Assembly (NCBI GenBank): GCA_936450465.1
Contig: OW388305.1
Coordinates: forward strand, 54,302,625-54,366,624
Reading direction: 5' to 3'
Length of the DNA stretch: 64,000 nucleotides
Source of the DNA: Gibbula magus
Lineage: Eukaryota; Mollusca; Gastropoda; Trochida; Trochidae
The notes under the pieces were generated by a model that searched no databases, was not told the DNA's origin, and worked only from the letters and a program-made list of their open reading frames with translations. Numbering within the stretch: position 1 is the first letter of the stretch; the number at the start of each line of letters is the position of its first letter. The position numbers and the translations under genes are program-made. This document shows positions 1-12,300 of this stretch, one piece after another.

Positions 1-667
1 TGGGAGAAGATAAGACATTTATGACATATATGTACTGAATCTCTGTCATTGCAATTCCGTTTAACTGTTCAATACATACATATGTTAAATACATACAGAA
101 TCTGAAAACATCCATTTTAACATCAGGTTACAATAATTGTTTGACAGACAGTTAGCAAGTATACGGAGCAGTACAGTGAACCGTTAACTTTTACTATTTT
201 TTAAGGAAGACAATTTGCTAAGAAGATAAAACGGAATGAGACAATGGACAATGATAACATTATACACTTAATTACTCATGGTGAGGTCATTCTGTGAAAT
301 ACAAGGACTCGAGACCTGACTTCCAAGGCGGTCTGACCTGACCGAGACCGCAGGTCGAGGTCAGGTCCGCCGAGGGAGTCAGGTCCGAGAGTCAATGTAT
401 TTTGATTGCAAAGCTTATGGCTTGACTACTGTTTGATCGGCCTCGCACAAGCATCAGTACTTTGATGGAAAATTGACGAGAAACGAATACCTCAACGCAA
501 TGGGTCGGCATCTTCCGCACGCATCGGGCCATATATGCACTTTTAGAAAATGAATACTGACCCTTGCGACAACTCGAAGGGAATTCTGAGAATAGTTGAA
601 TCTCGATAAATTTATAATATATATTAGACATTAAAATGCTACAAATATAATAGATCAATATAGATAC
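1..667. other. no gene recognised
   Basis: AT-rich sequence without a supportable coding exon. Positions 300-395 are locally GC-rich, with repeated aggtc/gacct words, and look like part of a decayed foldback repeat. Confidence 0.4.
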
Positions 668-1040
668 ATAGAGAATCTCACCCAAGTGTCTTCTGATATC
701 AAATATACCAACACGAGGCTTGCCGATGATATTTTGACTTTTATTACCCAAAATCATTCTTCATTAGTTTTAAATGAGAAATTAACATATCTGAACACAA
801 AACTGCCATTTGGCTTCCAACTTCTTTGATGTCATAGCATTGTGGCGTCATCGCGATTATGACGTCATAGCATTGTGATGTCATTACTTGATGATGCAAA
901 ATCATTGTGACGTCATGTCATGTAGCTGACGCCAACAGGGCATTGTTCAAAATCTACTGTCAAAACGATATTTCCTAGGAGATATCGCTTGATCTCATAC
1001 AAGCAATATCTCCTGTGGAACCCAGTTTTGGATGATAAAT
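668..1040 (+). repeat. family A foldback/CRE element, copy 1 (hairpin part shortened)
   Basis: This copy begins with gagaatctcacccaagtgtc and ends with cagttttggatgataaat, the same ends as the copies at 14847 and 22021. The right arm of the terminal hairpin is missing here. The body keeps the runs of tgacgtcat-like words and the gatatcgctt/aagcgatatc inner palindrome. It is non-autonomous, with no coding capacity. Confidence 0.75.
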
Positions 1041-2476
1041 GGTAAAACTAGTATACAAGTAGATAGACCTATCGCAAACGAATAAAAGGCAATATTATTT
1101 CATGAGATGTTTTTTATCATAACAACCTTTGTATGACCTACCAACACTCGATCATATTTTCATGATGACACGTTATTGTGAGGTTTGCTTATTTACAAAC
1201 TTCAATTTCTCTCGAGTTTGCATTATTTCTACTTATTTTATAATTATTCATTTACAATTGCTCAATATGTCTCAAAATAAAATATGAAAGTACTCTCATT
1301 AGAATAAGTTCAAATAAGTCACTTCATCTTGAATAGGAAATAAGTTGTATTGATAATATTTGGATCACGTGCGCTGCCGAGTTGAGTTTACGTAAATTTT
1401 ATCGCTATATTGAAAACAAGTTCCTTTGGAATTTAAAGTACATATTTAGAAAGTACATATCATTTGGTCCATAATTGTAAGTTTAAATGAACTAGGCGCG
1501 ATTAAATTATTTTAAATTTCTCGTCTTTCTCGACGCAAATTCTCTTGCATTGTCGGTAAATCGTAGTCGGTGATACTTGATTTTATATTATGAACCATTT
1601 TTATGCATGTTATTGGTAAATTAATATCTTTAGCTATTTGCTACCCTGTTTTGTATGCAATAAATGAAGAGCCAACAAATAGTAATACTTTCTCATACTT
1701 TATTCATAAAAAAGACCTTCTGGGTTCGTCTTTTTGATCAAAGTTGAAATGTCCGATTGGAAAACATTTGAATCTGGAACCCTTGTGGAAACTCTTATTG
1801 TTGGCGCGCATCGTTCGAAAACAAATTGTCCATGAATCGCCAAAGTAGTAACACGTGTTTCAAGCTGAGACAGATCTGATAAATGGTGTATATAATGAAG
1901 TTAGGTCGTAGACGAGTCAAATTAATTAAACTCAAGACAAAGCAAAAGCAATGCTGCACACCTGTATACTGTCTAATATATGTGGCTTCGCTAAGTTTCA
2001 TCGGGGCTCGTGTATCCTTGTAGATTGTAAGTACAAACGTTAGATGGTAGATATTATTAATTTTCTGCTTTATTCATGTGTAACATGTTAAATTTTTCAA
2101 TAAATGTCCAGAAATAACAGTCCAGGATAACTCATGAACGTTATTGCGCCCATAACGTGATTTTATGGATGTCTTTACAAAAGTTATGATGTTTTTTGAG
2201 AGTTTTTCATCGTTAAAAGTGTTAAATGAATACAGAAAAACATTATCACTGACATATACATTGTGCTTGTTTTATTCATGATTTTCAAGTAGAAATTTTA
2301 AGATTCCGCCGTTTTATTTGTTTGGATTCGCTAATGAGCAATGTCTTTCCTTGTTACTCCATAGCTTGCTGTGATGATCAAATGCCATGTTTTCATATAC
2401 CTGGAAGCGGATTCATATATATGAAGATACTGTTTGTAACTTTGCTAAATTTCCTTACTAATTTCTTTTCTTTCAG
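1041..2476. other. no gene recognised
   Basis: AT-rich sequence with only short chance open frames. It lies upstream of the sulfotransferase-like exon and may hold its promoter or an upstream exon, but I see no convincing signal. Confidence 0.4.
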
Positions 2477-2950
2477 GGTGCCATCATCGAAATTTGCAAT
2501 GAAGAGAATCATGCTTTCATCTAGTTATGCAGTTAGTCAGTTGCTCTTTGTGTCTTTATCATCTATGGAATACCAAAACCTAATTCACTGCAAAGCATTG
2601 GAATTCACAGAAAGAGGTCAATGTTTTCTCGTGAATTTTCACAAAAAGATTTAGTCCGCCATTTTGACTTTCACGTCGACGGAAGTGACGTTATTGTTTA
2701 TGTCAGAATTCAAAAGACCGGAAGCACAACTTTTATGCAACGTCTCCACTGACATAGACGTGAGACCGTTCTGTAACTACAGTAGACTGGATAAATGTTT
2801 TTATCACTGCGAACATGCCTGGAAAGATCGTGTTTATTTGATGAGGAGTAAGCATGACACTCCGTGTGGAATACACGCCGACTGGACCCACCTACATGGG
2901 TGTACTGGCGTCATGATGGATAAGCGTCAGGGCAGACACAATTCTAGGAG
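2477..2950 (+). pseudogene. HS6ST-like exon 1 (PAPS loop and Cys-rich segment)
   Basis: The 5' boundary is a cttttctttcag acceptor-like site ending at 2476 and is uncertain. The 3' boundary is the donor ggag|gtatta at 2950/2951. The exon holds both the P-loop frame (about 2660-2750) and the downstream HADWT frame (about 2751-2950), which differ by one base. Confidence 0.65.
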
Positions 2951-3264
2951 GTATTATTTAATTTAAAGAATTACAAGCTAACCCACATAGTGATTATTTC
3001 TAACATAAGGGATTTTAAGATTGGAAGGAAGTACGATTAGGATGCTTTAAGGGACATCTGTATGAGAATATGCCATTGCGTTTTTTAAAACTTCTTTTGA
3101 ATTGAACTCATTATGAATCATTTGTGTTGTTAGAATATAAAAAAGGTACATCATTAGAATGATCAACAGTGCCTGGTCATGTCCTAGATAATCTTTAGGT
3201 TGACAAAATTCAAAACATTCAGGAAATGCTCACTGAAAATGTACAAATGTGAATTTATTTTCAG

Positions 3265-3937
3265 ATATTTATACATAACGACTTTAAGGAATCCCTACCA
3301 ACGATTTATCAGTTAATGGCAGCGCGTCAAGTGGAGAGCAACAAATGGGAAACATGCAACGAAAGAGGAAGTTCCTACTTGCTACAGCGAAGAAAACTGG
3401 AAGAATGTTGGTATTGAGACTTATGTTGGCTGTTCTTCTAACCTTGCTATCAATCGCCAGACAAGTATGCTCTCTGACCTCACCCTTGTTAACTGTTACA
3501 ACATGTCCAAGATGACCTATGATGAGAGACATTATAAATTGCTCGCTAGTGTCAATGATAATCTTAGAAAAATGGCGTATTTTGGTATCATGGAATATCA
3601 GGTACTGTCACAGATATTGTTCGAAAATTCCTTCAATTTAAACTTCATATCTGATGTGAGGAAAAGCAACAATTCACACACTGACAGTGTTCATATCCTC
3701 CCTAAAATACAGAAGCAGATTCTCTATCTGAACAGGTTCGATTTTCTCCTCTATCAGTTTGCAAAGGACTTGTTCTTTCAAAGGGTTAGGACGCTGCGGG
3801 AGACAACGAATGACTTACAGTTAAAGACACGTATGATGCATAATCATTGTTTCTTAGCAACCCTTCAAGCTATAATCATGGCGACAGAACATATACAAAG
3901 TGTCCGGAATCGATTTACCAGCGTAATAGGAACGTAG
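3265..3937 (+). pseudogene. HS6ST-like exon 2 (C-terminal catalytic segment)
   Basis: The acceptor is ttattttcag|ATATTT at 3264/3265. The frame is open to the stop at 3935-3937 except for the TAA at 3314-3316. The downstream 156 codons after Met3467 are uninterrupted, so decay is recent or partial. Confidence 0.75.
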
Positions 3938-5519
3938 CAAATAATCTTACATTGTATGAAATGTTAATTTAACATTAAAAAGCATTGGGGTGTCCCCTCC
4001 AACAGGCATTCTCACTTTACCTTGACTATTCAGTCAACAACTAACAACCATTGGTGACAACTGTTTATATAGTTTTAAGGATACTGACCGGACACGGTTC
4101 CTAGCCTTAAAGTGTACCAAGCAAAAATTGTGATCATCTAAGTGAACAAAAAACAATTTCATACATAGCAAAATATAGATTTTCAAAAAAATATTTTGTT
4201 TATTTTTCGATTTTTACATTGCATCTGGACTCCAATAATGATAACATCACAATGTCGACAATCGTAAAAATTAAACAGAATACACTACTAAGAAATCAAA
4301 ACTTGGCAGGTCGATCAGAATTTGAAAATTGATCCGATTTCTAGCTTATCTTTGCAGTCGATTCAAGTAATGGTTTTAAAGCACCCGTTGCAAGAACTGA
4401 AAGGTTGGCGATTTTGTGATGATTTACGGTTGAAAATGATACCTTTGAAGAAACTGGGAATAGAAAAATAGGTTTGATAATGAAATATAGCCACGTACAT
4501 TTACCTGTACGGTTAGTACCCAACACAATAAATCAGAAGAATCAAAAAGCACATCCCAAGTTTTCGAAAAAATTACTTAACGTTTAACAATTATGACCTA
4601 TTTAACACATTACGACATTTGCAATTCGGTTACAGTCCGGGAAAGCCACATTCTAGAAAAAAGGTTACAATTTTACATCCGAGGAAAGCGATATTTTAAA
4701 AACAAGGTTAAAACAGTGTGGCGCTACCGGTAATGGGCATGGGGAGTCATCATTATTCTCCTCCAACAAAGATTACTCCCTTCAGATGTCCGATTCTTAC
4801 CTGTTATATTAGGCAATATACCTCGGTTCAAGCAAAATCCCCAGGCGGGAAAAAGGGATACAGTCTTGTCTCTGATTTCGTCTTCTCTATTTATCAGCAT
4901 GTTAATGATAAATTGTTATCACAAATTCAAATAGCATACATCGAGGCAAACAAATGAAACGTGAAAACGTTTATGATACGTTTCTGTTTCAAGAAACAGC
5001 ATTATGTTATTTAAAAATGTCACTTTTACGACGGCGTCGACGATCGACAACTGACTGTCAATGCAACCAGTCAGGATTCTTCATTTCTAGCCGAGATATC
5101 CGCGCCAGTAGAACAATGGTTAAGATCGGAAATCTGAAGGGAGTGACCTATGTCAAGAGTGATTAGATTTTGGTGTAGAATTATACATATGTCACAAAAT
5201 TCCCCCATCAATGTTACTTAATGTTAAAAATATTAGATACTTTAGGTTATTTTCTACTGAATAACAACCTGTCTGTCTGTCTGAAATTTTCCAATATTAT
5301 TTAGGTGTATATTTACAAAAATGATTGTCCTGCGGCGAATTGTTTTAGAAGTTAAAATGTATAATCTAGTAAATCTAAAGTTAACACACAAACAAAAACA
5401 AATTAAACGTAATAAGCATATTACTTTATCTATGGACACTGCTAATGGCAATCATTCCGTAATGTATTGTGGCTTTCTCGGCAACGTGGCTTTTTACATG
5501 AAATGATGCTTTCGCAATC
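3938..5519. other. no gene recognised
   Basis: This is intergenic sequence between the sulfotransferase-like gene and the 3' end of the transporter gene. Short open frames on both strands show no family resemblance. Confidence 0.4.
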
Positions 5520-5626
5520 GATATGGTTTGTAACTGAGGCAGATGTTCGGAGTATCGGAGTTTGAACTCACGAGTTGTAAACCTGTATGGACAGTGCTCA
5601 AGAAAATCACCAGAGATATTATAATG

Positions 5627-6066
5627 TTATTAATTAAGTATTTCCGTATTGGCCCAGTTACAGGTCCGAGGTCCGTTGTATTGGCCCGAGACGAAGTCGA
5701 GGGCCAATACAACGGACCGAGGACCTGTAACTGGGCCAATACGGAATACTTAATTAATGACATTTTTTTTTAATTTACTTCTTTTCATTCTATTTGCACA
5801 ACACTTGACATCTCATTTATATTGAAATACTAAGTATAAACAAGATTGGTGAACAAATAGCACGGGTCAAAGTTGTGAAGCGACAGCTTCGGTCTTCCAC
5901 CAAATGTGCAACTGCGCATGCTCAGACTCATATTGGCCCAGTTTGTCTCGTATTGGCCCAGTTTTTCCCGTATTGGCCCAGTTTCCCCGTATTGGCCCAG
6001 TTGTCGAATCATATGGTCTAGGCCGTAAATGCCGTATACGTGCCATAACATTGATAGTTAATTAAT
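5627..6066. repeat. foldback element with 58-nt palindrome and four cgtattggcccagtt repeats
   Basis: Positions 5629-5757 form a near-perfect palindrome: two arms of about 58 nt around a loop of about 13 nt (gagacgaagtcga). The outer ends are ttaattaa. A second cluster at about 5930-6002 carries the word tattggcccagtt four times at close spacing. The block ends near another ttaattaa at about 6058. I read it as one foldback transposon-like unit. Confidence 0.65.
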
Positions 6067-6222
6067 AATATATATTAAAATAATGTGTCGGGACATTTGT
6101 TCTTTTTGGGCCAAATTTTCAGAAAAAGCTTTGGCTCCCTGGAGTTGCAATACAATTAGTCTTCCTGATGCACCGTTCAATGCACGTGTGCATTCTAAAT
6201 AATATGGCACAGTGTTTGTAGT

Positions 6223-6354
6223 TCATGAGTGAATCCCGTTTGGTGCTGTGTTAAATGGTTCGAGTTCACTCAGTTGTTTTTCCTCCGAAACGGACTCGTC
6301 GTTGTCACTTGCAGGACGCCATTCTTTCCGTGGCTTCGTTGCTTGGATAATTTT
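6223..6354 (-). CDS. SLC6 coding exon 13: cytoplasmic C-terminus and stop
   Basis: The acceptor is ttctctttag|AAAATT and the TGA is at 6225-6223. It encodes [16 protein letters not shown], the usual short basic start of SLC6 tails with a WRP motif, then an acidic/polar tail. The link to exon 12 rests on phase 0 and the family-like tail. Confidence 0.85.
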   Translation of the reverse strand, partial: KIIQATKPRKEWRPASDNDESVSEEKQLSELEPFNTAPNGIHS

Positions 6355-9300
6355 CTAAAGAGAAAACGATAAGATGATAATTTCAGAACACATAGTGCAT
6401 CAGGGCTCCGTTCTATAACAGTGAGCGCTTATAATCGCTCGTTGATTGCTCAATGTAGCGCTCAAGTAGCGCCCATTCTCTCCTGAACGACACGGTGCAA
6501 ACCTCAAAGTTCGCTCGCTTTGTTACGTATCGCTACATTGAGCAATCGCGTTCAAGAGAGGTTTAAAAGTAATCGCTAATTGAGCGATTACATTGAAACC
6601 TCTCTTGAACACGGCCCTGATCTCAGCTAACGTGTTATCATTTCACTGTACATGTATTTCTATTTTCCTTTTATAATAAAGATTATAGATGTTTTAGAAA
6701 TATGGAAATTTGATATTCAGCCATAGGACTTATAGTAATAAAATCAATAAAAAAAAGTTGACTATCCATAGATCATGGTTTATTTCCTTTAATCTATTCT
6801 GAAAACATTTCCCCAAATAATTATTGTTTTAAAAGATCTTTATGGTTCTTCAAACTGTTTGGTATTGTACTTGACATTGTGTCCTCAGCACGGTAAAGCC
6901 ATCATCCCTAATTCATATTCGGAATTGACATGTAATGGACACTAAGCAAGTAAATCGTGTAGGAGCTCAAACTGTCACTTAGACTTTCGTGTAGTTGAAT
7001 GTATTCACGGCATTTTAAGAGCGCTTCAATTTAAGATGAATAATGAAAACGATATATCACGATACACCCAGGGACAGAAGCGTTAATTCTGATAAGTAAA
7101 CTGTTTTATGTAAGCTATTGTTATGTAATGAGTAGCAGCACTTTACCCAGATCTTAATCCATGGTCATGGCGTCACTCTATTGTGTTATCAGTTGATTAT
7201 TATTTAGGAATCTACTGGTCATTGACTGCCCAAGTGACTGATGTATTTTGTCCTGGTGTATCTGAATAGGATCTTAAAATTTCTCTCAACTAGACAAATT
7301 ATTTTTTCTAATGCATGAACCTGGATTCGAACATGCAACCCTTTGCTTGGTAGTCAGCGCTTCTGGCTATTAGGCCACAAGACGCTGTTAGAAACCTTAG
7401 GATTGTTTGTCAAGACTTTCTATTCAGGACTTTTAACGCAGGGAAGGCATGGAAAGTCAGAGTTTTAGCTGTCAATCACATCGCTTCGCGTGGAAGTTTT
7501 GCGCTGCACGTGCGTGGAAGAATCCATTTCATGAGGGTCGCAACTACTTGTACCATATCCGATGAATGAGCACCGAAATTTGTCCCATAATTGAAATTTA
7601 CTGTTTCAATGTAAAATAATCACATATACATGTTTCGTGACGTCATACATGGATTAAGTTTGAGAATGCATTCGGAGCAGTGGATTCGTTAAAATAATCA
7701 ACGTTGATTATTTTTAACGAATCCACAGCTACTCATGCATTCTCCATTACTTATGCTTGTAACGTTCATCTAATGACTTTCAATGTATACTTTATTATCC
7801 AGGCTATAATGTATTAAGTCTTGTTATTAATCTGGGTATCCGGTGAGGGACAGTACATGTAATGAGTGCTTGCTGGTTGTGCGAGAACCACAGGGGTTCG
7901 AATTGCTGTTTTGACAATATAGAGGGATATTTATCTAAAATCTTTAGTTCTTCATTAACACTTTTCTAATGCATACCAAGAACAAGTCACCGATATTTTC
8001 ACTGACTGATTTCTGCTAATATTAGACAACTCGGGAGTATGTTTATGTAATGTTTATCGAAATGTCATATTATCACAGATAAAATAAATTTTCACCTGTT
8101 TAAGGTTGTGTCCTGTCTCCTTTCTTATAGCGGCCACCATGCCGATTGGGATGGGTAGCAGAGGGCACGTGGCTATAATCCAACCAATCACGCGAGCCCA
8201 GAGAGGATAGCTCCGCCCTCCCAGTGAGATGGGCGTGAAATTGATTAAACCTGCTACAAACAACACCTGGGGAAAGAAAAAGAGAAGTTCGAACGACGAC
8301 CAGAACAATATTAGTTTAAGAAAGAAGTGAGTGGATCGGTATCCAACGACCAAAGGCGAGTTACATGCCAGTAACTTTCTGGAGTTTTATCATATGGCAT
8401 CAAACGGAGCCAAATTCATTATTTTGTTCTTTACCAATTTACTTAATTCAAGCATATTTCACGGGTAGTCAAGCCAGAAGTGTTTGTCACGAACAAAGGC
8501 GTTATGTCAAGCCAGAAGTGTTTGTCACGAACAATGGCGTTATGTCAAGCCAGAAGGGTTTGTCACGAACAATGGCGTTATGTCAAGCCAGAAGGGTTTG
8601 TCACGAACAATGGCGTTATGTCAAGCCAGAAGGGTTTGTCACGAACAATGGCGTAATGTCAAGTCAGAAGGGTTTGTAACGAACAATGGCGCTATGTCAA
8701 GTCAGAAGGGTTTGTAACAAACAAAGCGTTATGTCAATCCAAAAGAGTTTGTCACACGAACAATGGCATACTGTCAAGCCAGAAGAGTTTTGTCACATAC
8801 AATGGCATAATGTCAAGCCAGAAGAGTTTGTCACGAACAATGGCATAATGTCAAGCCCGACGACTAAGAGCGTGGTGACAAACAACAAGAGTCTGTAACA
8901 CAGTGTAATTCTAAGCGTGATACTTGTATATATTTTATATACCGAAAAACAAATGACGTACATTTGTGTAAATTTCTTAAATAAGGTGGTCCAAGTGTAA
9001 AGCGCACATAAAATATCACCAAGTTCGAAGAGAGCAGAATACATCAGAAAGGACAATGTATGCATACTCACCAATCCCCTGTGGTATTATAGAGTCTATG
9101 GCTGCAAAGCGAACGGTTGCAGGTCGAAACCCCGCAATGTATGCTATGACTATTTGAAATATTGGGAATCGATTACCTTACACCCCTTGGGAAGTTATTT
9201 CTTTTGTTTGAGTTGCAAGTTATATGCCATAACCACCATCTGCGCAGGTTGGTTATATCATAACCACCATGGTCGGTTATGAGATATTCAACCTACGGAA

Positions 9301-12300
9301 ACAGATCGACTTGTAAAATTTGGAAATTTTGTCAAATTAGAAATGAAAATTTTGTAAGTAACGAAAGTGGGATTCGAACCCTGGACCTCTATATCGTCGA
9401 GCAGCGCCTTTACCAATGGAGCTACCGAGGATCCATACCGATGAGTGTTCATTCTTTTGTGTCTAGGATGTATTTAAATATTTTCTAGTATTATATATAC
9501 ATATGTATGTATGGGTACCAATTTATGTCTACTTTATGTATGGAATGAATGATTAAGTTTGAAACCTTCCTTTCGAGTCAGTCATGGGTGTATTGGTAAT
9601 AATTCACTGATATATTTTGATCTTGTCGTACAAATCAACAAAATACTCCTTTAAAATGCATATATACAATTAGTTTATAAATAGAGTGTTCCGCGGGAGT
9701 GTAAGGCAAATAATGACCTGATTGCCTCGCGTTATGGCAATAACCTCTGCTCGGGCTGACGCCCTCGCGAGTTTATATGCCATAACCGCTCGGCACCGGG
9801 TCATTATTTACTACTTACTCATCAGGTTTTATAAATTATAAGGTGCAAGAATACGACTTGGAGGGGATAATAACGGATAATACCCTGCGGTGAGGGCTTA
9901 TACCGTATAAGGTCCTCCCAGTGACCCTCGCACGGATGTTCCACTGGAAAATGACCTAAATTCAAAGAGTGTTAATGGGCCTTGAGGTGTATACTAATAT
10001 AAGGACTCACAATAACAAACAAGGGCGTAATGACAAGCCAGAAGGGTTTGAACAAGACATGAATCCTGTAGCCTATCATCATCTCGATGTCGTCATACAG
10101 TCGATTCACTCCTGTAAAAATATAAGATTTAATTAAGGGGAAAAATATCAATATATACAAATATCACAATACATGTAATTACCTTTGCACTTCGAAGTGT
10201 ATGTTTCCACTGGACTTTACAAATAAACTGAAGCACAAAAGAAACGTCACCCCTCAGTTGTTTTTATCATATGTATAATTTTCAATGTCAAATATCTCGA
10301 GTTTTCGACGTCGTATTCAAAAACTGAATAGTTTGGGAAATTAGGGAAATTTGGGAAAATATTAAATCAGAATTTTTCTACGTGTTTTTTAAAAACAAAA
10401 TTGAAAATAAAAAATTTGAAATTTAAAATGCCCCCAAAATAATTTTGATAAAACACAACTGTTCATCGATATATAACACATACTCTGTGTGAAAATCAAT
10501 AAATTTGCCTCGTCATGCACACATTTAGAACATTTAAACATGGCAGGTGTCATGTTGGTGTAAATTTCATTTCTAACCCCTGTCTAATTTAAAAAATGAT
10601 AATGTAATATAAAAAATAAAACAGTCACCAATTAAGTCATTAAAACTACTGCCAAAAGGTGTCATTGCATCGTGCCCTAATCAAATGCATCTCATTTCTT
10701 CAAAATATTAAATTAATCGAAACCAACTGAGGTGTGGCGTTTCTTTTGTGCTTCAGTTTAGTGTACAGAAAAGGATTATGAATTAGATATTCAAAGAAAC
10801 AAACTTTGTTATTGATTCCTTACTACTTCCAAAATACATTATGGAATCTTAATCGAAAATTCCTTTGAAAGCATGTCGTACACATGAAGGACAACACTGT
10901 ACGTTCTATTCATTGGTTCTTATCATACATCTGTTACAGGGAGATATAGGATATTTAATATTATTCGTCGAATACCTTGTAAATTGCAACATACGAAGTA
11001 AACATTAATATTTTCAAGAGTGAGCTAACTTCACGAGATGAGATAGAACTGTCAAATGCTCTATTTTTAAAGATTTAACAAATTATGTATACTTTGTAAA
11101 TCATATTGTTACGATGACGTCCCATGGCAATATGTACGATATAATATGACCATAACTAATACATGCCATATTCCAGCACTGAAAATATAATGATATTGAA
11201 TACTTACCATAGTCCAAGGTTTGAGTGAGCATCTCTAGACAGGCTGGTAGTGTTTTTGTTTATTATAGCTCAACACATCGAGACCATGGAGTTCTTACCA
11301 TAGACCCAGGCCAGGACGAGCATCTCTAGACAGGCTGGTTGTGTTTTTGTTTATTATAGCTCAACACATCGAGACCATGGAGTTCTTACCATAGACCCAG
11401 GCCAGGACGAGCATCTCTAGACACGCTGGTTGTGTTTTTGTTTATTATAGCTCAACACATCCAGACCATGGAGTTCTTACCATAGACCCAGGCCAGGACG
11501 AGCATCTCCAGACAGGCTGGTTGTGTTTTTGTTTATTATAGCTCAACACATCGAGACCATGGAGTTCTTACCATAGACCCAGGCCAGGACGAGCATCTCT
11601 AGACACGCTGGTTGTGTTTTTGTTTATTATAGCTCAACACATCGAGACCATGGAGTTCTTACCATAGACCCAGGCCAGGACGAGCATCTCTAGACACGCT
11701 GGTTGTGTTTTTGTTTATTATAGCTCAACACATCGAGACCATGGAGTTCTTACCATAGACCCAGGCCAGGACGAGCATCTCCAGACAGGCTGGTTGTGTT
11801 TTTGTTTATTATAGCTCAACACATCGAGACCATGGAGTTCTTACCATAGACCCAGGCCAGGACGAGCATCTCTAGACAGGCTGGTTGTGTTTTTGTTTAT
11901 TATAGCTCAACACATCCAGACCATGGAGTTCTTACCATAGACCCAGGCCAGGACGAGCATCTCTAGACAGGCTGGTTGTGTTTTTGTTTATTATAGCTCA
12001 ACACATCGAGACCATGGAGTTCTTACCATAGACCCAGGCCAGGACGAGCATCTCTAGACACGCTGGTTGTGTTTTTGTTTATTATAGCTCAACACATCGA
12101 GACCATGGAGTTCTTACCATAGACCCAGGCCAGGACGAGCATCTCCAGACAGGCTGGTTGTGTTTTTGTTTATTATAGCTCAACACATCGAGACCATGGA
12201 GTTCTTACCATAGACCCAGGCCAGGACGAGCATCTCTAGACAGGCTGGTTGTGTTTTTGTTTATTATAGCTCAACACATCCAGACCATGGAGTTCTTACC

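Larger units (their letters stand above)
2477..3937 (+). pseudogene. heparan-sulfate 6-O-sulfotransferase-like gene, disrupted
   Basis: This resembles the HS6ST family: Golgi type II membrane enzymes that move sulfate from PAPS to the 6-O position of glucosamine in heparan sulfate. The first exon reads a DFHVDGSDVIVY stretch, then IQKTGSTTF, the PAPS phosphate-binding loop. It continues with a Cys-rich segment and PCGIHADWTHLHGC. The second exon reads YITTLRNP, then MLSDLTLVNCYN and the family's C-terminal segment ending in an AKDLFFQR-type helix. The intron is 2951-3264 (GT...AG) and the phase fits across it (AG|A). Two breaks are seen. The frame shifts by one base near 2750, just after the P-loop exon segment (TTFMQRLH then stop; the alignment resumes at DIDVRPFC). 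An in-frame TAA lies at 3314-3316, where the family has Glu in an SEW motif. It could be a pseudogene or carry two sequence errors; the first is likelier. The start is unclear: a Met at 2500 reads in a different frame from the P-loop, so a further shift is possible. Confidence 0.8.

Noticed and set aside
3314..3316. Recoded stop (selenocysteine or readthrough) in the sulfotransferase
   Set aside because: The codon is TAA, not TGA, and a frameshift also breaks the gene.
8365..8898. Overlapping + strand frames with repeated [11 protein letters not shown] words as a repeat protein
   Set aside because: They are readings of the 38-bp minisatellite in three frames.
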